Notes: generated from the sequence alone by a model not told the origin. A stretch of DNA of 64,000 nucleotides from Fimenecus sp963590415 (GCA_963590415.1 CAVAPB010000005.1:1-64000); one strand, 5' to 3'; positions 50,410-60,051 are shown, counted from the stretch's first letter. Program-made: numbers and translations.

Positions 50410-52143
50410 TTACACTTGAATTTCCCTGTTTGGGGTCACATACAGCGTGTTATAAACATGATATATGACCTTGCCGGGCTTTGCGTTGTTGGGTTTCTTG
50501 ACATTTTTTATCAAGGTGTAGTCAACGGGCACCTTGTCTGCATCGCCCGCAGAGCTGAACCGTGCGGCTATCCTTGCCGCCTCCTCGATTGCGGTGTCGG
50601 TAATTTCCCTGTTGTCCGAAACAATCACAGTGTGCGAACCCGCAAAGTTTTGGGTGTGCAGCCACATATCGTAGTTCTTTGCCGTTTTGAAGGTCAGCTT
50701 GTCGTTTTGGACATTGTTCCTGCCGACAAGTACACGGAAGCCGTCCGAGGTTGTAAACTCATACGGAGGTAGCGTTTTCGGCAGCTTTATTTTATCCTTA
50801 CTTTTGTGGCGAATGTAGCCGCCCGAAATCAACTCCTGCCTAATCTCGGCAATTTCCGCTTCGCTGTCTGCCCTCGAAAGCTCGTCGAGCACGGAGTCAA
50901 TATACAAAAGCTCCTGCTCGCCGCTCTCGATTAAATCGGCAAGCATTTTTTCGGCTGTAACCGCCTTTTTGTATTCCTTATAATACTTCTGCGAATTCTG
51001 CACGGGAGAAAGTGCGGGATTTACATTTATCCTAACAACATTGTTGTTATCGTAATAATTCTCCACATCGTAAAACGCCGAGCCCTTTTCAAGCCTGTAA
51101 AGATTGGAATTTATAAGCTCCGCATAAATACGCAGAGTTTCCTTGTCGTCGCACTTTTCAAGCTGCATTTTCTGAAGATTGACCTTTTTGGCAACCCTCT
51201 GCGAGGCATTGTTCAAAAGCTTGAGCATATCGCCCGCACGGCGCTTGATTCGATAAGTTCTGTCCTTTTCAAAGCAGAACTCGTCAAGCAACTCGGAAAA
51301 CGAAGGATATTTCTTCACGGGATAATTTTCGCCGTACTGCGTGATATTCATAAACGAAAAATCAACGGGATTGCCCTCGGGGTCAAACACAACCTGCGGA
51401 GAGGGCTTGTTTTGGGAAATTATATCCTGAATTTCAACGATTTTATCATACAAGACGCTCTCGTCTATAACCGTCATATCCTCAACAGCCTTGTCCGAGC
51501 AGGCAAAGGCGATTTCACGGCAAACGACGGGAGAAACGCCGAGCACGCTTGAAAGAATTGCCGAGGAGAGCTTTTGATTTTTCTTTTCACAGACCGCCTT
51601 TACTATCTCCCCTGCCGAGCACTGCGAGATGTCAAGCTTGTTTTGGCTCGGCGGCAAAAGATATGTGCCGCCCGGGAGAACCTCACGGTAAGTCGATTTG
51701 GTTTCGTCTACCCTTTTGACGGCGTCAACGACCTTGCCGTTTTCGTTTACAAGCACTATATTGCTGCGCTGTGCCATAATTTCGATAAACACCTTGAGCT
51801 TGACCTTATCGCCTATCTCGTTCATGGCGTCAAAGCACAATTCAAGCACCCTGTCGAGCGACACCTGATTTATCTGCGTGAGCGTTGCTCCGACAAGGCG
51901 TTTTCTCAAAAGCATACAGAGCATAGGCGGCTTTTGCGGATTTTCAAGCGACTGCGAGGTAATGTGTATCCTCGGCGAGATTGCCTGTGCCGACATATAC
52001 AGTCTGTAAGCTCCGCTTCGGGTTCTCATCAAGAACACAAGCTCGCATTTTGACGGCTGATAAACCTTTTCCACCTTTGCTCCGAGCAAATATTCGCTTA
52101 TTTCGTTTTTTATAAATCTTAATGTTATTCCGTCAAGTGCCAT
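50410..52143 (-). CDS. rqcH: Ribosome quality control protein RqcH (NFACT family)
   Basis: 577 residues. NFACT-N domain (MALDGITLRFIKNEI, LVFLMRTRSGAYRLYMS), helix-hairpin and coiled-coil middle (about 270-420), and NFACT-R domain with VGRNNVQNDKLTF and MWLHTQNFAGSHTVI. RqcH binds 50S subunits carrying stalled peptidyl-tRNA and adds alanine tails in Bacillus. Often annotated as fibronectin-binding protein. Follows the Nif3-like gene by 7 bases. Confidence 0.93.
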   Translation of the reverse strand: MALDGITLRFIKNEISEYLLGAKVEKVYQPSKCELVFLMRTRSGAYRLYMSAQAISPRIHITSQSLENPQKPPMLCMLLRKRLVGATLTQINQVSLDRVLELCFDAMNEIGDKVKLKVFIEIMAQRSNIVLVNENGKVVDAVKRVDETKSTYREVLPGGTYLLPPSQNKLDISQCSAGEIVKAVCEKKNQKLSSAILSSVLGVSPVVCREIAFACSDKAVEDMTVIDESVLYDKIVEIQDIISQNKPSPQVVFDPEGNPVDFSFMNITQYGENYPVKKYPSFSELLDEFCFEKDRTYRIKRRAGDMLKLLNNASQRVAKKVNLQKMQLEKCDDKETLRIYAELINSNLYRLEKGSAFYDVENYYDNNNVVRINVNPALSPVQNSQKYYKEYKKAVTAEKMLADLIESGEQELLYIDSVLDELSRADSEAEIAEIRQELISGGYIRHKSKDKIKLPKTLPPYEFTTSDGFRVLVGRNNVQNDKLTFKTAKNYDMWLHTQNFAGSHTVIVSDNREITDTAIEEAARIAARFSSAGDADKVPVDYTLIKNVKKPNNAKPGKVIYHVYNTLYVTPNREIQV

Positions 52144-52150
52144 ATTTTCC

Positions 52151-52894
52151 TCAGATATAAGTTATCGGTGTTTTCTGTTCAAACACCGTGAATTTTACAT
52201 TTTCAAATTTCTTTTGAAGCCTGTCGCAAAGCGGCTTTACGGAAATTGCTTCGGTTTCAAAATGTCCTGCGGCTATAAGACCTATGCCGAGGGTTACTGC
52301 GTCAAGAAAGTCGTGATGACCCGCGTCGCCCGTAACAAGCAAATCGCATCCCGTTTCCTTGGCTTCGCAGAGGTAATCGCTGCCCGCACCGCCGCAAAAA
52401 GCAACCTTTGATACGGCTTTATCGGTAAGGCAGGCTCTGACATTTGCCGAAAGCGTCTTTTTGATAAATTCCGCAAATTCGCCGACCGTGGTTTTTTCGA
52501 CCTCGCCCAGAGTGAATATGCCCGAGGGAGATTTGGTTGTGTTTTTCGCCGAAAGAGTCTTTGCCAAAATGTCGCTGACGCCGCCCGAAGCCACATCGTA
52601 CGAAGTGTGAGCGCATATAACGGAAAGTCCGTTATTGACTGCGGTGTAGACCTCACTGCCGTACTTTGCCTGCTTTATTGCGCCGAAAATTATCGGGTGG
52701 TGCGTAATAACAAGCTCACAGCCCATATCTTTTGCGGCTTCAAGCACCTCGTTTGTGCAGTCAAGAGCCATCAGCACCTTTGTAATCTCTTTGTTTTCGT
52801 CGCCTATGAGAAAACCGCTGTTGTCCCACTCCTCCTGTGCGGAGAACGGGGCAAAGCTGTCAATGTATTCATATATTTCCTTTGCCTTGGGCAT
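52151..52894 (-). CDS. Nif3-like dinuclear metal protein (GTP cyclohydrolase I type 2 / YqfO-like)
   Basis: 247 residues. WDNSGFLIGD, ELVITHHPIIF and CAHTSYDVASGG supply the dinuclear metal ligands; GAGSDYL and TGDAGHHDFLDAV complete the fold. The metal-site family has no firmly assigned activity. Commonly paired with trmK in Firmicutes, as here, with a 26-base overlap. Confidence 0.92.
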   Translation of the reverse strand: MPKAKEIYEYIDSFAPFSAQEEWDNSGFLIGDENKEITKVLMALDCTNEVLEAAKDMGCELVITHHPIIFGAIKQAKYGSEVYTAVNNGLSVICAHTSYDVASGGVSDILAKTLSAKNTTKSPSGIFTLGEVEKTTVGEFAEFIKKTLSANVRACLTDKAVSKVAFCGGAGSDYLCEAKETGCDLLVTGDAGHHDFLDAVTLGIGLIAAGHFETEAISVKPLCDRLQKKFENVKFTVFEQKTPITYI

Positions 52895-53537
52895 TTTCGA
52901 TACTCCTTATCAGTTCAAGAGTTTTTTCGTCCTTTGTGCCGTTGTATTTGTTGTAAAGGCTCTTCAATACCTTTTCTACAAACCTTTTGTCGGTTTCTCC
53001 GTCCGATTTCGGCAGATTTCCGACATAGTATTCATACGGCTCGTGCTCCGATTTTTCGCCCGTATATCTTGCGGAAACGATAAGATAAACATGCCTGTCC
53101 TCACAAACGGTTTTTTCCGTCTCTATCGAAAAGCCGTTATCAAAGAGCGCATGCCGTACATCTTCAAAATGCGTCATGGGCTGTAAAATAAGATGGATGT
53201 TACCGTCCCTCAGCCAATCGGTTGCGTTTATCATATCCGCAATCATAATTCCGCCCATACCGCAAACGGCTATCTCCTGCGCCTCGCAGGGCTTTATGTT
53301 TTCAAAGCCTGCGGAAAGGCGCAATTCGATTTTTCCGTCCATTCCGTATTCTTCAAGCGTCTTTTGAGCATTCTTGAGAGGATTCGGATTTATGTCGGAG
53401 GCAATCGCCCTGTTTGAAATTCCTGTTTCGACTATATACGCCGGAAGATACGCATGGTCAGTTCCCACATCAAGGAAACAGTCGCATTTATTTACCGTAT
53501 CCGCCACGGCGGCAAGTCTCGGTGTCAATTTAATCAT
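52869..53537 (-). CDS. trmK: tRNA (adenine-22-N1)-methyltransferase TrmK
   Basis: 222 residues. CDCFLDVGTDHAYLPAYI is the S-adenosylmethionine motif and AVCGMGGIMI the second conserved block of TrmK, which methylates N1 of A22 in tRNA. ATG 53537 is chosen; a TTG two codons upstream is possible. Neither has a strong ribosome site. The 3' end overlaps the Nif3-like start by 26 bases. Confidence 0.93.
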   Translation of the reverse strand: MIKLTPRLAAVADTVNKCDCFLDVGTDHAYLPAYIVETGISNRAIASDINPNPLKNAQKTLEEYGMDGKIELRLSAGFENIKPCEAQEIAVCGMGGIMIADMINATDWLRDGNIHLILQPMTHFEDVRHALFDNGFSIETEKTVCEDRHVYLIVSARYTGEKSEHEPYEYYVGNLPKSDGETDKRFVEKVLKSLYNKYNGTKDEKTLELIRSIENAQGKGNI

Positions 53538-53542
53538 AATCA

Positions 53543-53585
53543 AAAAAATACGGGGTTGGCAGAGTTAAACACTCAACCGACCCCG
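53543..53585 (-). terminator. Terminator between the DUF1858 gene and trmK
   Basis: Minus strand CGGGGTCGGTTGAGT / ACTCTGCCAACCCCG stem, then TATTTTTTTG. Confidence 0.8.
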
Positions 53586-53594
53586 CCGCTTTCT

Positions 53595-53798
53595 TTATTT
53601 GCTTGCAAGAAAATCGTTGATTTTTTTAACAAGCTCGTCCGCATCAACTCCGTGAACGGCACAAGCCTCCTCAACGGTCTCGCCTCTTGAAGCGGGGCAT
53701 CCGAGGCAATGCATTCCCATCTCAAGGAAGAAAGGAACGGTTTCTCTTTCAGCGTCAAGGATGTCGCCGATTGTCATATCCTTTGTTATTGAAGTCAT
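53595..53798 (-). CDS. DUF1858 domain protein
   Basis: 67 residues, essentially one DUF1858 domain: MTIGDILDAERETVPFFLEMGMHCLGCPASRGETVEEA is covered by the pieces ILDAERETVPFFLEMGMHC and GCPASRGETVEEAC. The C-x-x-C pair (HCLGCPA) suggests metal or redox chemistry; function unknown. Lies 29 bases after the glycosyltransferase gene. Confidence 0.88.
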   Translation of the reverse strand: MTSITKDMTIGDILDAERETVPFFLEMGMHCLGCPASRGETVEEACAVHGVDADELVKKINDFLASK

Positions 53799-53827
53799 TG
53801 TTTTCTACCTCCGTTGACTTTATATAT

Positions 53828-54799
53828 TTATTTGTTGCCCGAATCCGCTGATTTATCAACGGTTCCGGGTAATATATTGGTTTCGTTGATGATGTAATTC
53901 GGTCTGTTCTTAACCTCAAGATAAATCCTTGAAATGTACTCGCCGACTACGCCCATTGAGATTAAAATAAGCCCGCCGATTATTAAAATCGAACAAACAA
54001 GCGACGGGTAGCCTTTTACATCGGGTCCGAAGCAAAGGGTTTTTACTATCGTATAAAGCGCATATATAAAGCCCGCCATACTCGTTGCAATTCCGCAGAA
54101 AAGCGAAATTTTCATCGGAGCGGTGGAGAAGCCGATTATGCCGTCAACAGCGTACGCAAACAGCTTCCAGAACGACCACTTGGTCTTGCCTGCCGCACGC
54201 TCGCGGTTTTCGTGCTCAAACCACTTTGTCTTAAAGCCCACCCAGCTGAATATGCCCTTTGAAAAGCGATTGTATTCAGGCATTGAGAGTATTGCGTTTA
54301 CAACCTTTCGGGTCATAATGCGGTAATCCTGTGCGCCCTCCTCGATGTTGGCGTCCGAAATGCGATTGATAAGCTTGTAAAAGCTCCTCGAAAATGCGCT
54401 TTTTAGCTTTGCCTCGCCCTTTCGGTCGGTGCGCCTTGCGGCGGCTATGTCAAAGCCTTCTTCAGTAACGCTTTTGACCATATCGGGGATAAGCTCGGGA
54501 GAATGCTGCAAGTCTGCGTCGATAATCCCCACCAAATCGGCGGAGGACATTTTAAGCCCCGCAAGCATTGCCGCCTCCTTGCCGAAATTCCTTGAAAATG
54601 AAATGTATTTTACATTTCCGTCCTTTCGGGCAAGTTTTTTTATAATCTCAGCCGTGCCGTCCCGACTTCCGTCATCTACAAAAATGAAAGAGGCATCTAT
54701 TCCGTTAAGTCCTTTTAATATCGGAGAGACGGTGGTATAAAACACATCAAGAACCGCTTCTTCGTTATAGCACGGAACTATAAGCTCAAGTGTTTTCAT
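53828..54799 (-). CDS. GT2 family glycosyltransferase, GtrB/DPM1-like, membrane-bound
   Basis: 323 residues. N-terminal GT-A domain with LIVPCYNEEAVLD, FVDDGSRDGT and the DxD-type GIIDADLQHSPE, then two C-terminal membrane helices (about 230-300). Members transfer a sugar from a nucleotide donor to undecaprenyl phosphate. ATG 54799 has AAAGGAGAG 5 bases upstream. Follows the GH36-like gene by 45 bases. Confidence 0.9.
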   Translation of the reverse strand: MKTLELIVPCYNEEAVLDVFYTTVSPILKGLNGIDASFIFVDDGSRDGTAEIIKKLARKDGNVKYISFSRNFGKEAAMLAGLKMSSADLVGIIDADLQHSPELIPDMVKSVTEEGFDIAAARRTDRKGEAKLKSAFSRSFYKLINRISDANIEEGAQDYRIMTRKVVNAILSMPEYNRFSKGIFSWVGFKTKWFEHENRERAAGKTKWSFWKLFAYAVDGIIGFSTAPMKISLFCGIATSMAGFIYALYTIVKTLCFGPDVKGYPSLVCSILIIGGLILISMGVVGEYISRIYLEVKNRPNYIINETNILPGTVDKSADSGNK

Positions 54800-54844
54800 A
54801 CATTCTCTCCTTTCCGAAACGCATCTTATCATTTAATTATACAA

Positions 54845-57541
54845 TCAAACCTCGTCAAACGCAAGTGCTTTGTTGCGCACCTCGAAGCCCTTTACCGAGG
54901 TTGAAAGCTTGATGTCGGCTTTCGGGATTATCATATTTCCGACGCGCTCATCGTAATGCGAGGCGTCGAGCACTCCGTCGATATAGACCTTGAGCATTGC
55001 GTTCTTTTCCCTGACAAGGGTAATTTTTCTGTCACCCGTGTTGCAAATGTCGGTGTTGCCGACGCATTTTAACGAACAGCAGTTGAAGCGGACATTGCCG
55101 TTTATGAGCGAAACCGCAAGCGAATTTCCCTGTGAGAACAAAAGTGTTTCCTTGGTTGCTGTATTCACGGTCATTGTAAGGGTAAAGTCGTCCTCAATTT
55201 CACAGGGTGCTTCTCTGTCGGAATACAAAATTCCGTCCTTGTAGCAGACAAGAGCTTTCTTTGAATTGAGGCGATTACCGTAGAGGTCGCGCACGCTGTA
55301 TTCAACGGTGTATTTTGAGCCTGCCTGTGCGTTCTCAAAGGTCAAAAGCACCTCGCTGTAATCGGCAAGCAACTCAGCCTTTACAGGCTTGCCCATATAG
55401 GTAAAGCTGTTTTCATCAATGGCAATGTGCCTGTCAAAGGAGAATACCGCCGTGCTTTCGGTTTCAAACTTGGCACGCTTTAACACGGGAGCGGTAGTTT
55501 TTTCGCCGCCGAACTTGTATATTACAATCTCATGCGCCGCAAGCTCTGCGTCAAGGGTATCGCCGAACGAATACTTCCTTTCGCACCTTTCGGTTTCATA
55601 GGGAATGATGTTTATGCGTGTAAGATTTTTTACATTTTCGTTTACGCCTATTTCCTTTTCGAGCTTTACGGAAATTTTCTGCGGTTTATCGGACGGATTG
55701 CGAAGCGAAATAATACCCTCGTTTCCGTTCCACGCACTGTAGCCGTAAATCTTTCCCGAGTCGGCTCTTTCGCCGATAAGCTTTGAATTTCTTAGTGTTT
55801 CAAAGTTCTCACGGACAAACTTCAGCACATCCGCATTGATTCGCCACATACTGTCATTGAAAAGGTCAAAGCTGTAATAAAGTTCCCAGAACGCAGTACC
55901 CCTTGAAGAAATCATATACATATATTTACGGTACTCGTCGTCGGTCATTTTCACCTTTGCGGTGTGACCGTATATGGGCTCGTGATTGTACATATTGGAG
56001 TTCGGGAACTGATACTGCCTGATTTTATGAAAATCGTAATAAAGGGCATCCCTGTATGTGAGCATACGGTCATAGTCCTTACCGTTTAAGCTCTCGCCGC
56101 TCAACGATTTGTCGGTAAAGCCGATGTCACCGCTGTTCTGCATCCAAACACTGTTGACATAGCGCAGGAACCACGGGCTCGGAACCGCATAGCAGGTAAG
56201 GTTTATCCAAAGCTCCTTGCCTTGCTCCGCCCTGAATTTACGCATATCACGGAAAATGGAAATCCACTTTTCCCATGCATCGGTCATAACATACATATCC
56301 TTATAGCCGCCCGTCGGGTGTCCGTGCCTTTTGCTTCGGCACGGCTTGAGCATAAAGCCGTCAAGCTTCCAATAGTCTATGTCGAAACGGTTCATATAAT
56401 CAAGGAAAAGCAATTCAACATTGCGGACATATTTTTCATCCGCAATACAGATATCGTATGATCTCCTGTTGTATCCGCCCTTGCCGTGCTTTTGCATACG
56501 CTTTGCAAACGGTCTGTTATAGTTGTAGCCGCCCCTCGGTCCGAGCCAAAGCCCGAAATGCGAGGAAAAATTATTCGCAAGGCGTGAGGAACTGTAAAGC
56601 TCGTGCGGAAATTTCTTGTTAAAGCACCAGAAGTCGCTTTCGTAATCGGTCCAGCCGTCGTCGACAACATAGGCGTCAAGCGGCTTTACAAAATTCTGCG
56701 TCAAGCCCTTTTCAATCTGATAAAAAGAGCCCGTGATGTTTTCCTCCGTGATGTTGAGCATATGGTCGTACCATGAATTGTACTGGGTGCGAAGATATGT
56801 TTTCTGCGAAACGGTCTTGATATATTCGAGAAAATCAGCCCTTATAACATCAAACGACATTGTCTGCGCACTGCCGAAAACAGATTTATGGAACGAGTGT
56901 TCTTTTTTTCCGTCAAGGATTTCGGCAAGGCTTTTTCCGCTGTAATAGCGAAGCCGCAGAGTGTTTTCGACTATATTATTATCATTCATAGGAAATTCCG
57001 AGCCTGTGAACATACCGTTGATATAAACGGGTTGACCGAGCGAAGCATGGAAGCCGTCAATGAACGCCTTGTCCATCTCGGGATGAGTCCATTTCTGCAC
57101 AATTCCGTCCGAAAGTCTTAAAAATTCGCTGTCAACGGTATCTATACGCAGATTGAGATCGCCCGAAGCCGAAAAGCAAAGCTGTTTTTTCATAAAGAAA
57201 TCATCGTTTCCAAGCTTATATACCAAGCGGAAGTTTATTGTTGTATTTCGGTAAATCGCAGGCTTGAAAACAAACTCCAGAATTGAGGAGTCCTCTTTTT
57301 CATACGAGTTTACCTTGTCGAGGGTGAGCATTGACGCCTTTAGTTCAAATTTACCGAATCTTTTTAAGAAGATTACCGCAAATTCCTCGCTTCCGCTTCC
57401 AGAAACAAACGGCGCTGACTCCTTGAGTCTTTTGTTTGTAATTATCCCCGGCAAAAGTCTGCCGTTTTCAACAGAAAAACTTCTCTCGATATATTCATTT
57501 CCGATAACTGCGTTTTTGCCGTCGTTTTTAATGTAAGTCAT
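54845..57541 (-). CDS. GH36-like (clan GH-D) glycoside hydrolase with C-terminal LamG-like domain
   Basis: 898 residues, no signal peptide. N-terminal beta-sandwich about 1-250; TIM barrel about 255-560 with YVVDDGW (DDGW 294-297), DYWKLDGF (likely nucleophile Asp394 after Lys392) and NSGDIGFTD (candidate acid/base Asp472); C-terminal beta domains; a concanavalin-like fold about 780-895 (IEDDFTLTMTV, NAMLKVYIDGVLD). Clan GH-D enzymes release alpha-galactose or alpha-N-acetylgalactosamine. The cytoplasmic location suggests an imported oligosaccharide. The precise substrate is unknown. Confidence 0.85.
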   Translation of the reverse strand: MTYIKNDGKNAVIGNEYIERSFSVENGRLLPGIITNKRLKESAPFVSGSGSEEFAVIFLKRFGKFELKASMLTLDKVNSYEKEDSSILEFVFKPAIYRNTTINFRLVYKLGNDDFFMKKQLCFSASGDLNLRIDTVDSEFLRLSDGIVQKWTHPEMDKAFIDGFHASLGQPVYINGMFTGSEFPMNDNNIVENTLRLRYYSGKSLAEILDGKKEHSFHKSVFGSAQTMSFDVIRADFLEYIKTVSQKTYLRTQYNSWYDHMLNITEENITGSFYQIEKGLTQNFVKPLDAYVVDDGWTDYESDFWCFNKKFPHELYSSSRLANNFSSHFGLWLGPRGGYNYNRPFAKRMQKHGKGGYNRRSYDICIADEKYVRNVELLFLDYMNRFDIDYWKLDGFMLKPCRSKRHGHPTGGYKDMYVMTDAWEKWISIFRDMRKFRAEQGKELWINLTCYAVPSPWFLRYVNSVWMQNSGDIGFTDKSLSGESLNGKDYDRMLTYRDALYYDFHKIRQYQFPNSNMYNHEPIYGHTAKVKMTDDEYRKYMYMISSRGTAFWELYYSFDLFNDSMWRINADVLKFVRENFETLRNSKLIGERADSGKIYGYSAWNGNEGIISLRNPSDKPQKISVKLEKEIGVNENVKNLTRINIIPYETERCERKYSFGDTLDAELAAHEIVIYKFGGEKTTAPVLKRAKFETESTAVFSFDRHIAIDENSFTYMGKPVKAELLADYSEVLLTFENAQAGSKYTVEYSVRDLYGNRLNSKKALVCYKDGILYSDREAPCEIEDDFTLTMTVNTATKETLLFSQGNSLAVSLINGNVRFNCCSLKCVGNTDICNTGDRKITLVREKNAMLKVYIDGVLDASHYDERVGNMIIPKADIKLSTSVKGFEVRNKALAFDEV

Positions 57542-57544
57542 AGG

Positions 57545-58009
57545 TTAATCTTCCGCCTTAAAAAATTTTTTATCGATTATCTTTGCCGTATTCTCAACGA
57601 GCTCCGAACACGGACGCTTTTTGTAATAGTGCTCCGTCCGTGCCTCGGGAGTTGCCGTTTCCTTAGCCTGCGCTTCTTTTGTGAGTCCCAAAAGTTCACG
57701 GCAGATTATAGACGGGTTGTCCTTTCTGAATTCGTCGGCAATTTCCCGAACCTTTTCATAAGTTTCGGCTTTCTTTTGCGAGTCCTTGCCGTCGGCAGTG
57801 CCGTATAACATGCCCGCAACAAGTGCCGCACCGGTTATTGTGCCGCACACCTCTCGCATTCTTCCGACACCTCCTCCGAGACCTGCGGAAACCTTCAATG
57901 CAGTCTCCTCGTCCATACCGAACTCATCGCAGAAAGCGCAGAATACCGCCTGTGAACAATTATATCCCTGTTTGAAGAGCTCAAGCGCCCTATTGGAATG
58001 TTTTGACAT
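57545..58009 (-). CDS. C_GCAxxG_C_C family protein
   Basis: 154 residues. Cysteine pattern: YNCSQAVFCAFCDEFG, REVCGTITGAALV (GCAxxG variant CGTITG), ICRELLG and the C-terminal RPCSELV. The family is thought to hold a metal or redox centre, with no defined reaction. Ends three bases before the GH36-like gene. Confidence 0.88.
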   Translation of the reverse strand: MSKHSNRALELFKQGYNCSQAVFCAFCDEFGMDEETALKVSAGLGGGVGRMREVCGTITGAALVAGMLYGTADGKDSQKKAETYEKVREIADEFRKDNPSIICRELLGLTKEAQAKETATPEARTEHYYKKRPCSELVENTAKIIDKKFFKAED

Positions 58010-58081
58010 AGTATCGCCTCCGAAGTTTCACTGTCTTATATGATAACACACTTATGAAATTATATCAAACAAAACAGCAGA

Positions 58082-58120
58082 AAAAATCCCTGTTCTTCCG
58101 AAAAGAAAGAACAGGGATTT
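58082..58120 (-). terminator. Terminator after rplL
   Basis: Minus strand AAATCCCTGTTCTT / AAGAACAGGGATTT hairpin followed by TTTTTT. Confidence 0.92.
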
Positions 58121-58139
58121 GAAATTCGGTAAGTTGAAA

Positions 58140-58520
58140 TTACTTAAGAGTAACTTTAGCGCCGACTTCTTCGAGCTTAGCCTTTGCAGCTTCAGCATCG
58201 TCCTTGGAAGCAGCTTCCTTGATTACCTTGGGAGCGCCGTCAACCATAGCCTTAGCTTCAGCAAGACCGAGGCCTGTGATTTCACGAACTGCCTTGATAA
58301 CCTTAATCTTCTCTGCGCCTACTTCTGTAAGCTCAATGTCGAATTCTGTCTTCTCCTCAGCTGCTGCTGCGCCGTCGCCTGCTGCGGGAGCTGCAACTGC
58401 TACTGCTGCTGCGGCAGATACGCCGAATTCGTCCTCAACTGCGTGTACGAGCTCTGAAAGCTCAAGAACTGTAAGAGCTTTGATTTCTTCAATCATAGCT
58501 GCAATTTTCTCTGATGCCAT
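58140..58520 (-). CDS. rplL: 50S ribosomal protein L7/L12
   Basis: 126 residues. N-terminal dimer domain (IEEIKALTVLELSELVHAVE), Ala-rich hinge, C-terminal domain IKVIKAVREITGLGLAEAK. ATG 58520 (MASEK) with GGAGG 8 bases upstream; a longer reading frame has no ribosome site. Builds the ribosomal stalk with L10. Confidence 0.97.
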   Translation of the reverse strand: MASEKIAAMIEEIKALTVLELSELVHAVEDEFGVSAAAAVAVAAPAAGDGAAAAEEKTEFDIELTEVGAEKIKVIKAVREITGLGLAEAKAMVDGAPKVIKEAASKDDAEAAKAKLEEVGAKVTLK

Positions 58521-58571
58521 TTTATTTTCCTCCAATAATAATGAAATGATTTTTAAGTTGTACAGCAAAAA

Positions 58572-59099
58572 TTATTCTGCTGCGGGAGCCTCCTCAGCGG
58601 GAGCTTCGCCGCTCTTGTCAACAACCGCCTGAATAGCGCGTGCAAAAGCTGCGATAGGTGCGTTGAACGCACTGCAAACTGTAGCGAGCAATACTTCTCT
58701 TGACGGAAGCTTTGCAAGGCTTGAAATCTTTTCAAGAGAAATTACCTCATTGTCGAGGAAACCGCCCTTAATGTTGAAATTCTCATTCTTGTCAGCGAAT
58801 TTCTGAAGAATTCTTGCTGCTGCAACATAATCGTCATCAGATGTAGCGACAGCTGTTGTTCCCTCAAGAACGCCGTCGAGCTCTGCAAGATCAGTGCCGT
58901 CAATAGCAAGATGGATAAGTGTATTCTTTGTTACGGTGTACTTAACGCCGGCTTCACGGAGTTCCTTACGGAGAACCGTATCATCGGCAACGGAGATACC
59001 CTTGTAATCAACGATTACACCTGCGCAGGCATTGTCAAATCTTGTTTTAAGGTCTGCAACCTGCTGCTTTTTGATTTCTAAAACTTTCTCACTTGGCAA
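58572..59099 (-). CDS. rplJ: 50S ribosomal protein L10
   Basis: 175 residues. VADLKTRFDNACAGVIVDYKGI and YTVTKNTLIHLAIDGTD fit L10, with a Glu/Ala-rich C-terminal tail EAPAEEAPAAE. L10 binds 23S rRNA and anchors L7/L12 dimers; free L10 represses its own operon through the leader. AGGAGGTG upstream of 59099. Confidence 0.96.
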   Translation of the reverse strand: MPSEKVLEIKKQQVADLKTRFDNACAGVIVDYKGISVADDTVLRKELREAGVKYTVTKNTLIHLAIDGTDLAELDGVLEGTTAVATSDDDYVAAARILQKFADKNENFNIKGGFLDNEVISLEKISSLAKLPSREVLLATVCSAFNAPIAAFARAIQAVVDKSGEAPAEEAPAAE

Positions 59100-59144
59100 A
59101 CGAATTCACCTCCTATAAAAATGTTACGCTTGCTTTATGAGATT

Positions 59145-59262
59145 AAAAAACCTCTCCGCAAAAGACAGAGAGGTTCAAAACTTCAATAATAAGTTCCATT
59201 CCCTCGGTAGGCAGTCAAAAACTTTACGCATAAATGCACCTACTGTCTTCGGCAAGCGGATA
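59145..59262 (-). promoter_or_regulatory. Ribosomal protein L10 leader
   Basis: Minus strand carries CCGAAGACAGTAGGTGC (59237-59253) and CTGCCTACCGAGGGAA (59199-59214), the two halves of the L10-binding leader, then a terminator-like hairpin CCTCTC..GAGAGG with a run of T (59144-59173) before rplJ. Confidence 0.9.
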
Positions 59263-59264
59263 TT

Positions 59265-59293
59265 ATATTAACATACCCTTTCGGGTTTGTCAA
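59265..59293 (-). promoter_or_regulatory. Promoter of rplJ-rplL
   Basis: Minus strand TTGACA (59288-59293), 17 bases, TAATAT (59265-59270); TATAAT three bases further is an alternative -10. Confidence 0.7.
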
Positions 59294-59302
59294 GCACTGT
59301 AA

Positions 59303-59995
59303 TTAAACAGAATACTTGTTTGAGTTAATCTTTACACCGGGGCCCATTGTTGTTGCAACAACACAGGACTTGATGTACTGACCCTTGAGAGCCGCGGGCT
59401 TAGCCTTTACGATAGCGTCCATAAGAGTGTTGAAGTTCTCAGCAAGCTTCTCCGCACCGAATGAAACCTTACCGATGGGGCAGTGGATGATGTTTGTCTT
59501 GTCAAGACGGTACTCAATCTTACCTGCTTTTGCTTCGGTAACTGCCTTAGCAACATCGGGTGTTACGGTACCTGCCTTGGGTGAAGGCATCAAGCCGCGG
59601 GGACCGAGAACCTTACCGAGACGGCCTACAAGACCCATCATGTCGGGTGATGCGATACATACATCAAAGTCAAGCATACCGCCCTGAATGTCAGCGAGAA
59701 GATCCTCAGCACCGACAATGTTAGCGCCTGCAGCCTTAGCCGCATCAGCAGCGTCGCCCTTAGCGAAAACCGCTACTCTTACATCCTTACCTGTACCGTT
59801 GGGAAGAACAACAGCGCCTCTTACCTGCTGGTCAGCGTGTCTTGAGTCAACGCCGAGACGGATGTGAGCTTCAACAGTTTCATCAAACTTGGCAGTTGCC
59901 GACTTGCAAGCCAAATCAAATGCTTCGTCTGTATCGTAGAGCTTTGTTTTTTCAATCAATTTTGCACTCTCGTTATATTTTTTTCCGTGTTTCAT
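59303..59995 (-). CDS. rplA: 50S ribosomal protein L1
   Basis: 230 residues. MKHGKKYNESAKLIEK start, ADQQVRGAVVLPNGTGK, GRLGKVLGPRGLMPSPKAGTV and GVKINSN near the end are diagnostic. Forms the L1 stalk at the ribosomal E-site. Follows rplK. Confidence 0.97.
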   Translation of the reverse strand: MKHGKKYNESAKLIEKTKLYDTDEAFDLACKSATAKFDETVEAHIRLGVDSRHADQQVRGAVVLPNGTGKDVRVAVFAKGDAADAAKAAGANIVGAEDLLADIQGGMLDFDVCIASPDMMGLVGRLGKVLGPRGLMPSPKAGTVTPDVAKAVTEAKAGKIEYRLDKTNIIHCPIGKVSFGAEKLAENFNTLMDAIVKAKPAALKGQYIKSCVVATTMGPGVKINSNKYSV

Positions 59996-60051
59996 AATTT
60001 ACTTTCCTCCTATTAAGTGGTTAATCGGATTTTTCCTCCCACGAAGGAGCA

